A DNA stretch of 64,000 nt from LD21 sp963715785 (GCA_963715785.1 OY970276.1:4898001-4962000); one strand, 5' to 3'; positions 17,563-27,876 are shown, counted from the first letter of the stretch. The notes: generated by a model from the letters alone, not told the origin. A program made the numbers and translations.

Positions 17563-20214
17563 TTAATTCAATATTAATTTTTTTCGGAAATTTTCCCTGA
17601 TGATATTGGCATCTTCGTTCTGAATAGCCACTTTTTTAGCACGTTCTGCAAGTGACTTTCTCAATGGAAGATTAGAATATAACTCTTCAAGGGCTCTCGT
17701 GAGCAGTTCTTCATTATTTTCTGAGACCAGGTAAGCCCAGCCCTCTTTAATAGCATATTTTGCCAGCGCCGTCCTGGTATCAGCATAAACAAGTATCGGA
17801 GTTCCGGAAATCATGTATTCAGGAACCTTTGTCTGTATGGAATATTTTAAGAATTCTATACTTGAAGAATCAAAGTCTTCGGGGAGAATTAATAAGTCAA
17901 CACTTGAAAATTTATGCGGTAGTTCTTTATAATCAATGGGTTTAAGCCATTTAACATGATCATTCAGTTTAATAAGATTCTCAATTTCAGAGAAATTATT
18001 TGTAAGTATTTCGAATACGATATTGTCATTTTTTTTACTGAAATTTATTACTGCCTTTGAAATATCGATAATTGATTTTTTTATTCCACGACCTATACGG
18101 CCGGCGTAAAGGATGGTGAATTTGTCCTTTATATTCCAGTCAGTTTTTGAATATGGCAACCAGTTGTTTATCTCAATAGGATTATGAAATGGAACAAATT
18201 CCTTCTGGTATCTGATTTTATATTCGTCACTCATTGAATCGCAGATGCTCATTAAAACGGAAGATCTTTCGAGAATTTTCCTGAATTCCCTGTCTACATA
18301 TTTATCCCACCTTGCAAAGAAAAACTCGGGCTTATGTATTGCGTGCGGCCAATCGTCCATTATGTGCAAAGCCAGTGGTTTGTGAAACTGAATATGCAAA
18401 TCCTTCACTAACCTGATTAGTTCCAATGTAGAAAGCTGGGAATAAATTATATCGGGATCAAAAGCAGTGATCCAGTCCCTGAAGTCCTGAGTTATTTTTA
18501 TCTTGTACAAAACATTATAGAGCCCCGACAATTTAAGAAGTGCCGAAAGAATAAAATAAATCTTTTTATACTTCCCGGTTATCGGAATATCTCCGCTATC
18601 GTCCTTTATATTAACATTATTTTTTACGATAAGGCTGCCATCTTTTATTTTGGGAAGGAAGAGGTTGATGGGGAAAGGATGTAATTTGCCATTGTAACTC
18701 AGCTGGTAATAATGTTCGCAAACCGAACTATCCAGATCACAGGATATATTCGCATTTGAAGCTACTGCTATCCTGTCTTTGGGCCAGCCCGTGAACAGGT
18801 TTGTTATAGTGATTCCCCCGCCGGTATTTTTGTTGAACGACTGGCCTATTATCAGTACTTTAGGATTATCGCGATTTTCAATTCCGCTGACATCGTTGAG
18901 TATGAATGCCTGCCTGAACTTTTCCCTTATTATTTTATCATCATCGTTTTTCATTGCAACTCTTTTTGCAGTCTCAGCAAGTTCTTTTCTAAGTGAAATA
19001 TTGGAATAGAGCTCAGTTATAGCATTTGTTAGTACCGTCTTATCATTTTCAGTTACGACATACGCCCATTTGTCATTGATCGCATATTTCGCCAAAGCTG
19101 TCCTTTTATCGGCATATACCATTACAGGAGTGCCGGAAATCATGTATTCTGAAGACTTTGTCGGCATCGAGAACTTTGCAAAACGGATCCCTACCTTGTC
19201 AAAATCGAGAGGCAGGAAAAGCAGGTCATGACCTGATAAAAGGTATGGTATCTGTTCGTGCGTAACCGTATTTTTTATATGAACTCCTCTGAGGTTGCGT
19301 ATGGAAGATGCATTTTTCGAGTTATAGTCAGGTGTGAATATGTCGAGATTTATCTTAATTTCCCCGGAATTCATGGCATCAATAATTTTAGCCATAAACA
19401 TGATAGCCTTGCCATTGGCTTTCCCTATCCTGCCTGTATACAGGATTTTAAAAACACCGTTGATCTCCCACTGACTTTTTGCGCATGGCAGCCAATCTTG
19501 TATTGAAATTGGATTATGAAAAGGTATGAAATGCTTTTTATAGCGCATCTCATATTCATCGCTCATAGCCTGGCAGATACTTAATAGAATAGGAGACTTA
19601 TCCATCAGAGCCCGGAACTCATTATCAATCTTCTTCTTTCGCAAGCTAAAAATCCCATTGGGTCTGTTAAATGAAGCAGGCCAGTCATCCATAATATGTA
19701 ATGCCACAGGCTTGTTAAATTGCTTTTGCAATTCTGTCACAAACCTTATGAGCTCAACAGTGGAAAGCTGTGAGTAAATAATGTCGGGATTGTACTCAGC
19801 CACCCAGGCTTTAAAATCGGGAGTGAGCTCCAATTTATACAACACATTGTAAATCCCTAAAAACCTGAGAAGCCCCGATAACAGCAAATATATTCTCTTA
19901 TACTTACCGGTACTCGCATTCTCACTTTGTTCCTTTATGAGATCATTCCTGGTTTGAACAAGCAGGCTGCCACATTTGATTTTAGGGAGGAATAAATTAA
20001 GAGGAAATGGATGAAGTTTCCCATTATAGCCAAGCTGATAGTAACTTTCACAAACAGAAATATCCAGGTCGTTGATCAGGTTAACGTTGGAGGCTACTGC
20101 CAGCTTGTCCTTAGGCCATCCGTTAAACAGATTGGAGATAGTTATTCCTCCCCCGCTGCTTTTGTTGAAGGATTGACCGATAATTAGTATCTTAGGATAA
20201 ACTTTCTCTTGCAT
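17563..20214 (-). CDS. Fused tandem GT4-like glycosyltransferase (two full paralogous copies)
   Basis: An 883-residue protein made of two head-to-tail copies of the same glycosyltransferase, about residues 6-440 and 449-883. Each copy begins ILIIGQSFNK or VLIIGQSFNK and then GGGITI, NLF and GWPKD. Each has LHIMDDWP, a YTGRIG or YAGRIG motif, SEYMISGTP or PEYMISGTP, and an IIRE.FR...ILN ending. The first copy keeps its natural C-terminal sequence and is joined by a short linker (VSGIENRDN), as expected from tandem duplication with loss of a stop. The copies have diverged clearly at DNA level, so the duplication is not recent. GT-B fold, cytoplasmic, substrates unknown. The end overlaps nothing; the start overlaps the upstream GT by 23 bases. 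Confidence 0.85.
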   Translation of the reverse strand: MQEKVYPKILIIGQSFNKSSGGGITISNLFNGWPKDKLAVASNVNLINDLDISVCESYYQLGYNGKLHPFPLNLFLPKIKCGSLLVQTRNDLIKEQSENASTGKYKRIYLLLSGLLRFLGIYNVLYKLELTPDFKAWVAEYNPDIIYSQLSTVELIRFVTELQKQFNKPVALHIMDDWPASFNRPNGIFSLRKKKIDNEFRALMDKSPILLSICQAMSDEYEMRYKKHFIPFHNPISIQDWLPCAKSQWEINGVFKILYTGRIGKANGKAIMFMAKIIDAMNSGEIKINLDIFTPDYNSKNASSIRNLRGVHIKNTVTHEQIPYLLSGHDLLFLPLDFDKVGIRFAKFSMPTKSSEYMISGTPVMVYADKRTALAKYAINDKWAYVVTENDKTVLTNAITELYSNISLRKELAETAKRVAMKNDDDKIIREKFRQAFILNDVSGIENRDNPKVLIIGQSFNKNTGGGITITNLFTGWPKDRIAVASNANISCDLDSSVCEHYYQLSYNGKLHPFPINLFLPKIKDGSLIVKNNVNIKDDSGDIPITGKYKKIYFILSALLKLSGLYNVLYKIKITQDFRDWITAFDPDIIYSQLSTLELIRLVKDLHIQFHKPLALHIMDDWPHAIHKPEFFFARWDKYVDREFRKILERSSVLMSICDSMSDEYKIRYQKEFVPFHNPIEINNWLPYSKTDWNIKDKFTILYAGRIGRGIKKSIIDISKAVINFSKKNDNIVFEILTNNFSEIENLIKLNDHVKWLKPIDYKELPHKFSSVDLLILPEDFDSSSIEFLKYSIQTKVPEYMISGTPILVYADTRTALAKYAIKEGWAYLVSENNEELLTRALEELYSNLPLRKSLAERAKKVAIQNEDANIIRENFRKKLILN

Positions 20215-21469
20215 TTTCGTTAATTATCTTATCATATATAATAAGCAATTCCTTCAGGATATCATCGGGATTATGCCGTTTCATTGCTCTTACTCTCGCG
20301 TTTGAACCAAGGTTTCTGGCTTTTTCATAATCGTTCACCAATTCTAAAATAGCACCGGCTAACGAGTAAGGTTCACCTTCCTGAACCAAAACACCTTCCA
20401 CTTCATCGTCAATCAATGATGATACTCCGCCAACATTTGTCGCTATCACCGGCATGCCTAATGCCATTGCTTCACAAACGCTGTTTGGGCTGTTTTCTAT
20501 ATATGAAGGATGAATGTAAAAATTTGAATTGATGAGCTGGTCCACCAGTCCATCAGGCGAAAGTTTGCCCATAAATTCAATATCTGAGTGATTGAGCTCT
20601 TTCCTGTATTTCTTTTTAATGATTTTTACTATATCATCATTGTCGGATGCGCCACAGATCTTAAACTTAACCTTGTAAGCCGAGTATTTTCTAAGTATGG
20701 CTGAGGCTTCAAATATTATATTCATGCCTTTATACGATGTTGCTTTTAATATTGTAATACATCGTATTTCATTTTGAAGAGGCAGATCCCATTGTTTTTC
20801 AAAGAATTTCTTCCTGATAAATTCTTCACAATGGTAATACCTTGACCCGGGGGAAATTAAAGATGCGATCTTCCTGTCAAAATTTGTACGACCCATAAAG
20901 TACTTGCAGTTTTGCAGGATAACGGCTTCTGTAGCGGCTCTTTTCTTAAAATAGAAAAAGTTATGGAAACAGCCCCGCATCAGAAGCAGGTTCTTTAAAC
21001 CAGCGTATCTGAACTGCTCCCACCGTGAAATTCCTGTCGACCACTTTCCCTCCCACACTAATAAATACCCCTGAATATGAATTACTACGGGAATCTTTTG
21101 TTCTCGGGCAATTAAACCAAAATAGTTTTCCGAACCAAATATCTGGATTATATCGGCACCAAAATCATCGACCGCCCTGGAAATGAACTCATTGGGGGTC
21201 AAAATATCACGAGCGTGTGTTAATCGCCTGTATATTTTTCTAAAAATATCTTTCCTCGAAGGATTAGGCAATCCGTAAAATGTAATTCCATTCTTCTGAC
21301 TTTTTTGAAAAGAATTACTGTTAACTGGAACTGCAAGTGCAACATTAATAGTCTGTATTTTAACCAGTTCCTCCAACATTGCATCAACCCACGACAAGCT
21401 GATGTTAGTGTTATTGCTGAACTCCGCAACAGAAGCCTGCTGATTAAATAATAAATAAAGTATTCTCAT
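20192..21469 (-). CDS. GT4-family glycosyltransferase (paralogue of the next upstream gene)
   Basis: A 425-residue GT-B protein closely related along its whole length to the 431-residue protein at 21518-22813. Shared signatures include MRILYL at the start, GLPNP, IIQIFGSEN, PVVIHIQGY, CKYFMGRTNFDR and ENSPNSVCEAMALGMPVIA (E-x7-E donor motif). Its last 23 bases overlap the start of the fused GT gene, implying coupled translation. It is one of two tandem paralogues that may add similar sugars in the same repeat unit. Confidence 0.88.
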   Translation of the reverse strand: MRILYLLFNQQASVAEFSNNTNISLSWVDAMLEELVKIQTINVALAVPVNSNSFQKSQKNGITFYGLPNPSRKDIFRKIYRRLTHARDILTPNEFISRAVDDFGADIIQIFGSENYFGLIAREQKIPVVIHIQGYLLVWEGKWSTGISRWEQFRYAGLKNLLLMRGCFHNFFYFKKRAATEAVILQNCKYFMGRTNFDRKIASLISPGSRYYHCEEFIRKKFFEKQWDLPLQNEIRCITILKATSYKGMNIIFEASAILRKYSAYKVKFKICGASDNDDIVKIIKKKYRKELNHSDIEFMGKLSPDGLVDQLINSNFYIHPSYIENSPNSVCEAMALGMPVIATNVGGVSSLIDDEVEGVLVQEGEPYSLAGAILELVNDYEKARNLGSNARVRAMKRHNPDDILKELLIIYDKIINENARESLS

Positions 21470-21517
21470 AATAACTCATTTTTTATACCTCTTTTCTGAG
21501 TCATCAAATCAATGCGA

Positions 21518-22813
21518 TTAACAATTAATCTGATATTTTGTGATTAAAGTCTTTTCTTGATTTTCGTTTATTATTGCATTATAAACATTTAGCAGGTTGT
21601 TAATTATATCATTCGGATTGTGCCTTTTAAGAGCTCTGATCCTTGCGTTGTGGCCAAGTTGCTTTGCTTTTTCATAGTCTTTGGTTAAACTTACAATAGC
21701 TCCTGCCAGCGAGTAAGGTTCTCCTTCCTGAACAAGAATTCCCTCCACCTCATCCTTCATCAGACTGGAAATGCCTCCGGCATTTACAGCAATTATTGGC
21801 ATACCAAGCACCATCGCTTCACATATGCTGTTAGGGCTATTCTCTACATAAGACGGATGTATATAAAAGTTCGAGCTGCATAATTGTTTTACTAATTCGT
21901 CAGCAGTTAATTTCCCTAAATATTCAACGTCCCCCGGGATGAGCTCTTTTTTAAACTTCATTTTTATCATTTTAACAATTCTCTCATCTTCAGACACTCC
22001 GCAAATCTTAAATTTACAGGATAAGTTTGAGTACTTTTTCAAAATCAGCACGGCTTTAATCAATACATCAATGCCCTTATATGTTGTGCCTTTTAGAATA
22101 GAGATGCACTGGATTTCATTTTGTAGCTTAAAATCCCAATGTTTTTCAAAAAACTCCTTCCTTAAAATTTCTTCGCAATGAAAATAATGTGAGCCGGGAG
22201 AAATCAATGCTGAAATTCTTCTGTCAAAATTGGTACGGCCCATAAAATATTTGCAGTTTCTCAGGATAACTTCTTCAGTAGACGCCTTTTTTCTAAAACA
22301 AAAAAATTCTCTGAAACTACCCCGAAACAAGATTAAATCTTTTAAACCGGTATATCTGACCTGTTCCCATTTTGAAAATCCGGTAAACCACTTTGACGCG
22401 CATACTGATGCGTACCCCTGAATATGTATTACAACAGGTTTGCTTTGCAGTTTAATGATTAAACCCAAAAAATTCTCTGATCCAAAGATTTGTATTATGT
22501 CGGGTTTAAAATCACTTATTACCTGCAAAAGGCTTGTGATTATTTTAGTTTTGCTAAATGTACAGGTTACCCTTCTGTACACTTTACTAAAGGTATTTTT
22601 ATTTACAGGATTCGGTAACCCGAATATGGAAAGGTCGTCTTTTTGAATTTTTTGAATGACATTATTATTAAAAGGAAGAGCCAAACCAATAGTTAAGCTC
22701 TCATGTTTTGCCAGCTCACCTAATAATGTTTCCACCCATGGTAACCCAATTTTCAGGTTATCCGTTTCTGTAAGAGAATTATGCTGAGTGTACATTAAAT
22801 AAAGTATTCTCAT
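21518..22813 (-). CDS. GT4-family glycosyltransferase (paralogue of the next downstream gene)
   Basis: A 431-residue GT-B enzyme. ENSPNSICEAMVLGMPIIA is the donor-binding segment, and CKYFMGRTNFDRRISALISP and HIQGYASV are shared with the adjacent downstream paralogue. It overlaps the upstream polymerase gene by 4 bases (22810-22813). Gene duplication with moderate divergence suggests related but not identical acceptor specificity; that is inference. Confidence 0.88.
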   Translation of the reverse strand: MRILYLMYTQHNSLTETDNLKIGLPWVETLLGELAKHESLTIGLALPFNNNVIQKIQKDDLSIFGLPNPVNKNTFSKVYRRVTCTFSKTKIITSLLQVISDFKPDIIQIFGSENFLGLIIKLQSKPVVIHIQGYASVCASKWFTGFSKWEQVRYTGLKDLILFRGSFREFFCFRKKASTEEVILRNCKYFMGRTNFDRRISALISPGSHYFHCEEILRKEFFEKHWDFKLQNEIQCISILKGTTYKGIDVLIKAVLILKKYSNLSCKFKICGVSEDERIVKMIKMKFKKELIPGDVEYLGKLTADELVKQLCSSNFYIHPSYVENSPNSICEAMVLGMPIIAVNAGGISSLMKDEVEGILVQEGEPYSLAGAIVSLTKDYEKAKQLGHNARIRALKRHNPNDIINNLLNVYNAIINENQEKTLITKYQINC

Positions 22814-24042
22814 AACATATCTACTTTCAAAAATTCATTTCGGACATCTTCATTCGACATATTCCGCAGGCTGGTTTTATAACATACACCCACACATATC
22901 CAGACTAATATATAAGTCATGGTAAAGGATGGAATTCCGTAAAAGAACATATCTATCAATCGCAGAAAAATAATTATGCCACAGGCTTTTACGAATTGAT
23001 TTGATGAATTAAATATTCCCAGAATCGCAGCAGGTAATAAGACCAGTAAAAAAAGAACTATATGAAGAATGCCACCTGTAAGAAGCAACTGCAGATAACC
23101 GTTTTCGATAAGATTCCGGTATTGAACAGCCGTGAACACTACTCCGTCAATTTCTGTGTCCCACAATGGACAATAGTAAGTTCCGTTCATCCCATTTCCA
23201 AAAGCCATGTTGTCCTTCAGATAATAAAAAAATCTTTCAAAAACACCTGATCTGGTATCTTCGGAAAGCCTCAGTGCCATCTTGTTGAAAAGAACTTCCT
23301 TGGAATTTTCAAATGACTGACTGAATAATACAAAAACTCCGATTATGATGATCAGTGGAAAGTATTTAAAGAGCTTCGCTTTTGATTTATTGATTAAATT
23401 AAGGAAATAGGCGGAAATCAGAATTCCAAGAAGTGTTGCCAGACCGCTTCTACGGGCAAGATATGTTAAAGAAACAATTGAAATAAATATGAGGAAAAAT
23501 GAAAAATTTACTTTTCTGTTTTTGATGTAGCTTGCATTCAATAATAAGAAACCGCAGGGAAGAAAGAGATTGATGAAGGTTTCTGCAGTGGCCCTTTTAA
23601 TTAAAACAGTCGGGAATATTAAAACCAGAAAGAGGGAGAAAACTCCTGAAAAATATATCCATTTTAATAGTAAACCGAAAGTACTTATCCTTTTATCAAA
23701 AAACACGAACAGCGGTATTATAAAGGGCCAGAAAACGTAGGGCGCCTGCATATAAGTTTTGATATCATTGTAAGTGAAAGACCATCCTCTGATGATTATT
23801 ACCAATTCATACAAGAGAAATATCGTAAAAATAAATTTAAAGTAGCTGTTTTCAAATTTATATTCACCCAGCAGCCTGTATGAAGAAATCACAAAAGGAA
23901 TTAAAGAAAGAACAATCAGTAATGTCTGCATCTTGGGACTAATAAGATTCATTTTAAACAGTAAGTCCCAGATTAATATCGAGGATGCAGAAATAATTAA
24001 AAGAGCTATTCTTCTTTCAGTCGTTCTCTCAGTCATTTGCAA
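22810..24042 (-). CDS. O-antigen polymerase/ligase-like membrane protein (Wzy-type)
   Basis: A 410-residue polytopic membrane protein with about 10-12 hydrophobic segments, a large soluble loop (about residues 245-310: RLSEDTRSGVFERFFYYLKD, then GNGMNGTYY) and charged termini. This layout and the position between GTs and a flippase fit a Wzy-like polymerase that joins lipid-linked repeat units in the periplasm. Wzy proteins are poorly conserved, and an O-antigen ligase (WaaL) has the same topology. The role is assigned mainly from context. Confidence 0.75.
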   Translation of the reverse strand: MQMTERTTERRIALLIISASSILIWDLLFKMNLISPKMQTLLIVLSLIPFVISSYRLLGEYKFENSYFKFIFTIFLLYELVIIIRGWSFTYNDIKTYMQAPYVFWPFIIPLFVFFDKRISTFGLLLKWIYFSGVFSLFLVLIFPTVLIKRATAETFINLFLPCGFLLLNASYIKNRKVNFSFFLIFISIVSLTYLARRSGLATLLGILISAYFLNLINKSKAKLFKYFPLIIIIGVFVLFSQSFENSKEVLFNKMALRLSEDTRSGVFERFFYYLKDNMAFGNGMNGTYYCPLWDTEIDGVVFTAVQYRNLIENGYLQLLLTGGILHIVLFLLVLLPAAILGIFNSSNQFVKACGIIIFLRLIDMFFYGIPSFTMTYILVWICVGVCYKTSLRNMSNEDVRNEFLKVDML

Positions 24043-24180
24043 TCAGTTTTCTGAATTAACAAAATTAAAGAAACCGGGTTCATAATTTTATTTGCTTTCG
24101 TAATTATGAAAATCATTACACTCAGATTTCTTCAAATTAAACAATTAAACCAGCCCGGAATAACAGACAAACGCAATATT

Positions 24181-25128
24181 TTAAGTTATTCCAAGTAATT
24201 TTTTTATACGCAAGTAGTTATAAAAAGGGTTTGAAATATTAAACATTTTATACACCAACCATGTAAAAGGATTCCTTTTATTATTTCCCAGGAAGAAGCA
24301 AGTCTTTATTCCAAGGATATCATGTTTCATTCCCCATCTTTCAATGAAAGGCAACCTTGGAATCAATTCTTTTTCTTTAAAGATTATGTTAATCTTACTC
24401 ACAGGGTGATAAAGAAAATTCTGATTAATTGTCATGCTAAGGTTATTATCATGAATACGATAATACACCAGGGGTTTATCGAGGTAATATATTTTATATC
24501 CTTCATGTGTCACTTTTAACCATAAAGGCCAGTCTTCCAAAAGTCTGAATCTTTCATCAAATCCATTAAATGACATTAACAGATCACGCCTGATGATCAA
24601 TGATGCAGCCAATACCCTGTTAGCCCTGAGCAGAATCTCATACTGTTCCTTTGCAGTGACTTCACTTGAGCAGAAACGGGCATTCTCAAATTTTATATTT
24701 TTAACATTCGCAATTGAATTCCCTGAGAATCTTATAACATCGGAATATAGTATGCGAATATTTTCCTTGCTGAATGATATATAATTAATCAATTCTGTCA
24801 GACATTTGCTTGTCATTAAATCATCCCCGGCAATGCATTTAATCCAATAGCCTGATGAAATATTTATTCCACGGTTAATATTTGCCGGAATACCTGTATT
24901 CGTATCAGATGACACAAGGGCCGTGCGGGTAAAACGGTCCTTATTTGCATCAATCCATTTCTTGCATAACTCAACGGTTTCATCAGCAGAATTGTCATCA
25001 GTAACTATAAGCTCGATATTCTCATAAGTCTGTGATTTTGCACTTTCAAGTGTTTCAAGTACATACTTTGCAGAGTTATAAGTTATAACTACAATGGAAA
25101 CAAGCGGTTGATTTGAAATCTCAGTCAT
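24181..25128 (-). CDS. GT2-family glycosyltransferase
   Basis: A 315-residue GT-A enzyme. It starts LVSIVVITYNSAKYVLETLES, then shows LIVTDDNSADETVELCKKW with the nucleotide-binding DD and GYWIKCIAGDD as the D-x-D-like metal site. LLEDWPLWLKVT carries the catalytic-base region (ED). The C-terminus may associate with the membrane. It adds one residue to the lipid-linked repeat. It starts 5 bases downstream of the wzx stop. Confidence 0.88.
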   Translation of the reverse strand: MTEISNQPLVSIVVITYNSAKYVLETLESAKSQTYENIELIVTDDNSADETVELCKKWIDANKDRFTRTALVSSDTNTGIPANINRGINISSGYWIKCIAGDDLMTSKCLTELINYISFSKENIRILYSDVIRFSGNSIANVKNIKFENARFCSSEVTAKEQYEILLRANRVLAASLIIRRDLLMSFNGFDERFRLLEDWPLWLKVTHEGYKIYYLDKPLVYYRIHDNNLSMTINQNFLYHPVSKINIIFKEKELIPRLPFIERWGMKHDILGIKTCFFLGNNKRNPFTWLVYKMFNISNPFYNYLRIKKLLGIT

Positions 25129-25133
25129 GCCAT

Positions 25134-26624
25134 CTATTTCTTTATAAACCTCGATTTTATTTCTGCTGCTATTGCGGCGAGTCCGATCCTTTTGTCAAGT
25201 TCTCTCAGAGAATACCAGCTAGAGAGTATAATTAATCCAAGACCTGCAAAATAGTTAAACGGAGTGGGTATGAATTTCATTGCCAGAAAACTTCCGAGTG
25301 CAAGCGAAATCTGAATACTGAAGATCCATTTAAATTCATTACTGAATGAAAATTCATATTTATACTTGCTCAGAAAGAAAACCTGAACCATATAAAGCAT
25401 ATATCCGGCCATGAATGACATGCCTAATCCCATTAATCCCAGTAATTTATAACCTATAATGTTCAAGCCCAGCATATAAATGTTTGAGATCAATTCATTC
25501 CAGAAGAAAAATTTGCTTGCACCCTTTGCCAGAAAGATAAACGATACTGACCAGCTGGCAGCCTTAAAAAATACTCCAAGAGCTGCCCAGTACAACATTT
25601 GATTTATAGCAATAAATTTAGTTGAATATAAAATAATAATCACCCAGTTTATAAAAACCTGAAATACTAAAAGTATCGGAGCCAGAATAAGAACTGCAAT
25701 CTCTGCCTGCTGGTTAATGGTTTCTTTGCATAGCCGGTTATCATCGGCAAGAGCTGAGAGACGCGGATAATAATCTGTGCCCATCGCAGTAAAGATGAGG
25801 CCTACATAAGTATTTATAATAGCAAACCCGCCGTTATAAAGACCTGTCTGAGCAAGTCCGCCGGTTTTACTTATGAATATGCGAATCACATAGGCGGCTC
25901 CTGTAGCCATAATACCGCTCAAGCTTATAATAAATCCCAGCTTCAGCATGCTCTTACCCTCGGCAAACGTTCTGATCATAGTAACCCTGACAGGCTCGAT
26001 CTTAACCCGTGAAGAGAAATACCACGACAGAAGCAATGTTACAAGAGAGCCAATTATGATCGCCGGAACTATTCCCTTAATTCCCAGGTAATAATAAAGA
26101 GGCACAGTTATTACCAAACCGCTGGCGCTGCCAAACAGGTTTGCTTTAGCCAGATGCTGCAATTTTCTCATGCCCTGCAACAGGGCAATCTGTCCGCTGG
26201 TAAGCTGTGTGAACAGGAGAGTTATTGAAATCCAGATGAATGCGACGGTATAGTCGTGATTACCAAAGATCAGCTGGCTCAACCATGACGAAAGGATTAA
26301 AGTGATCACGGCTCCAAGCATACCAGTTATCCATACAAGCCGCCTGAGAACTATGACTTTTATGGCTATCCTGGTCTGATTTCCTGTTGCACTTGCTGAA
26401 GCAATGTCTTTTACCGCACTGGTACCCAGCCCGAAATTTGAGAGTCCGGTTATAAATTGAATTGTAGAAGTTAATAGTCCTGCAATACCCATACCTGAAG
26501 GACCGAGTAAAATGGCAACAAACTTTGATCGGATAACCTGAATAATTATTTGAAACACCTGCACTCCTCCGAAAATGGAGGTAGCTTTCATTATCTGGCG
26601 GTAAGAGGATTGTTGCTCAGTCAT
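25134..26624 (-). CDS. wzx: Wzx-type polysaccharide flippase
   Basis: A 496-residue protein with about 12-14 hydrophobic helices and no signal peptide. It starts SSYRQIMKATSIFGGVQVFQ and continues with GPSGMGIAGLLTSTIQFITG, the pattern of MOP/MATE-superfamily polysaccharide transporters (Wzx/RfbX). It moves undecaprenyl-diphosphate-linked repeat units across the inner membrane for Wzy-dependent polymerisation. Together with the Wzy-like gene this suggests that the locus uses the Wzx/Wzy route. No ABC transporter is visible here. Confidence 0.88.
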   Translation of the reverse strand: MTEQQSSYRQIMKATSIFGGVQVFQIIIQVIRSKFVAILLGPSGMGIAGLLTSTIQFITGLSNFGLGTSAVKDIASASATGNQTRIAIKVIVLRRLVWITGMLGAVITLILSSWLSQLIFGNHDYTVAFIWISITLLFTQLTSGQIALLQGMRKLQHLAKANLFGSASGLVITVPLYYYLGIKGIVPAIIIGSLVTLLLSWYFSSRVKIEPVRVTMIRTFAEGKSMLKLGFIISLSGIMATGAAYVIRIFISKTGGLAQTGLYNGGFAIINTYVGLIFTAMGTDYYPRLSALADDNRLCKETINQQAEIAVLILAPILLVFQVFINWVIIILYSTKFIAINQMLYWAALGVFFKAASWSVSFIFLAKGASKFFFWNELISNIYMLGLNIIGYKLLGLMGLGMSFMAGYMLYMVQVFFLSKYKYEFSFSNEFKWIFSIQISLALGSFLAMKFIPTPFNYFAGLGLIILSSWYSLRELDKRIGLAAIAAEIKSRFIKK

Positions 26625-26760
26625 TGGATCTTCCCCGCTTCAATTCAAGGTGGCTGTTATTCATATTTTTATGCGAATTTTTTCCTCTGTTAATCAAGCT
26701 TAAATTAACGGAGCCGGGAATAGTATTAATTATAGTCATGCAATTAGGGAGATATTTGTG

Positions 26761-27876
26761 CTATAGAGCTGCATTAATTTTGTCGATTACAGCTGAGATA
26801 TCTTCAGAATTCATTACAGGACTTATTGGCAGACTCAAAACTTCCTTATGAATAGTTTCGGTAACCGGGAAAGATAGATTATTCCATTCTTTGTAAGCCT
26901 TCTGTTTATGTGGAGGTATAGGGTAATGAATCATTGTCTGGATTCCGGAATCATTTAAATATTTCATCAGCTTATCGCGGTTTGCTGTACGGATAACGAA
27001 CTGATGCCATACATGCCCGGTGTATGATGCAGGTTCGTGATCATAGCCTTCAGGTAACGATATTGAACTTTTTGTGATATTGTTTATATAGGTCTGTGCT
27101 ATCTCACGCCGACGCTGATTATCGGTATCGAGACGAGGAAGTTTTGCCCTGAGGATCGCAGCCTGAATTTCATCAAGCCTTGAATTTAATCCCTGATAAC
27201 TATTTTCGTACTTTACTCTTGATCCGTAATTAGCCAGTGTCCGTACAATATCAGCAAGTTCATCATCATCAGTGGTTACAGCTCCCGCATCGCCCAATGC
27301 GCCAAGGTTTTTTGCCGGGTAAAAACTGTGACCTGAAGCACTCCCCAGTGATCCGGTATGCTTTTCACCGTAATGACAGCCCTGTGCCTGGGCATTATCC
27401 TCTATGAGCTTTAGTCCATAATTCTGCACTAATTTCTGTATCTCGGGATGCATGGCATTTTGCCCATAGAGATGAACAATCATTATAGCCCTGGTTCGTG
27501 AAGTAATTTTTTCTTCAATTCTGAACGGATCGATATTATATGTTTTAATATCGGGTTCAACAAGTACAGGGACCAGGCGGTTATCAGTTATAGCCAGAAT
27601 TGATGCGATATAAGTGTTTGCCGGGACAATTATTTCATCTCCCTCTTTCATGAAGCCCATCTCAATATATGCTTTTAGGATAAGCCGCAAAGCGTCCAAC
27701 CCGTTTGCAACTCCGATGCAATGTTTTGAGCCGATATATTTTCCGTACTCCTTTTCGAAAAAATCTGCTTCGTTTCCCAGAAGATACCAGCCTGAGTCCA
27801 GCACCCTTTTTATTGCCTGACTAATCTGAGGCTCAAAACTGTCGTTAATTTTCTTCAGATCGAAAAATTTAATCAT
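26761..27876 (-). CDS. DegT/DnrJ/EryC1/StrS sugar aminotransferase (FdtB/QdtB-like)
   Basis: A 371-residue PLP enzyme. It shows GVANGLDALRLIL, EDNAQAQGCHY, and a Ser-x-x-x-Lys active-site stretch SFYPAKNLGALGDAGAV whose Lys forms the internal aldimine. NYGSRVKYEN and LDEIQAAILRAKL are family signatures. It is followed by an overlapping hexapeptide acetyltransferase and preceded by ketoisomerases, which makes it the transaminase that converts dTDP-3-keto-6-deoxyhexose to dTDP-3-amino-3,6-dideoxyhexose (glutamate donor). Fuc3N and Qui3N cannot be distinguished. Confidence 0.88.
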   Translation of the reverse strand: MIKFFDLKKINDSFEPQISQAIKRVLDSGWYLLGNEADFFEKEYGKYIGSKHCIGVANGLDALRLILKAYIEMGFMKEGDEIIVPANTYIASILAITDNRLVPVLVEPDIKTYNIDPFRIEEKITSRTRAIMIVHLYGQNAMHPEIQKLVQNYGLKLIEDNAQAQGCHYGEKHTGSLGSASGHSFYPAKNLGALGDAGAVTTDDDELADIVRTLANYGSRVKYENSYQGLNSRLDEIQAAILRAKLPRLDTDNQRRREIAQTYINNITKSSISLPEGYDHEPASYTGHVWHQFVIRTANRDKLMKYLNDSGIQTMIHYPIPPHKQKAYKEWNNLSFPVTETIHKEVLSLPISPVMNSEDISAVIDKINAAL

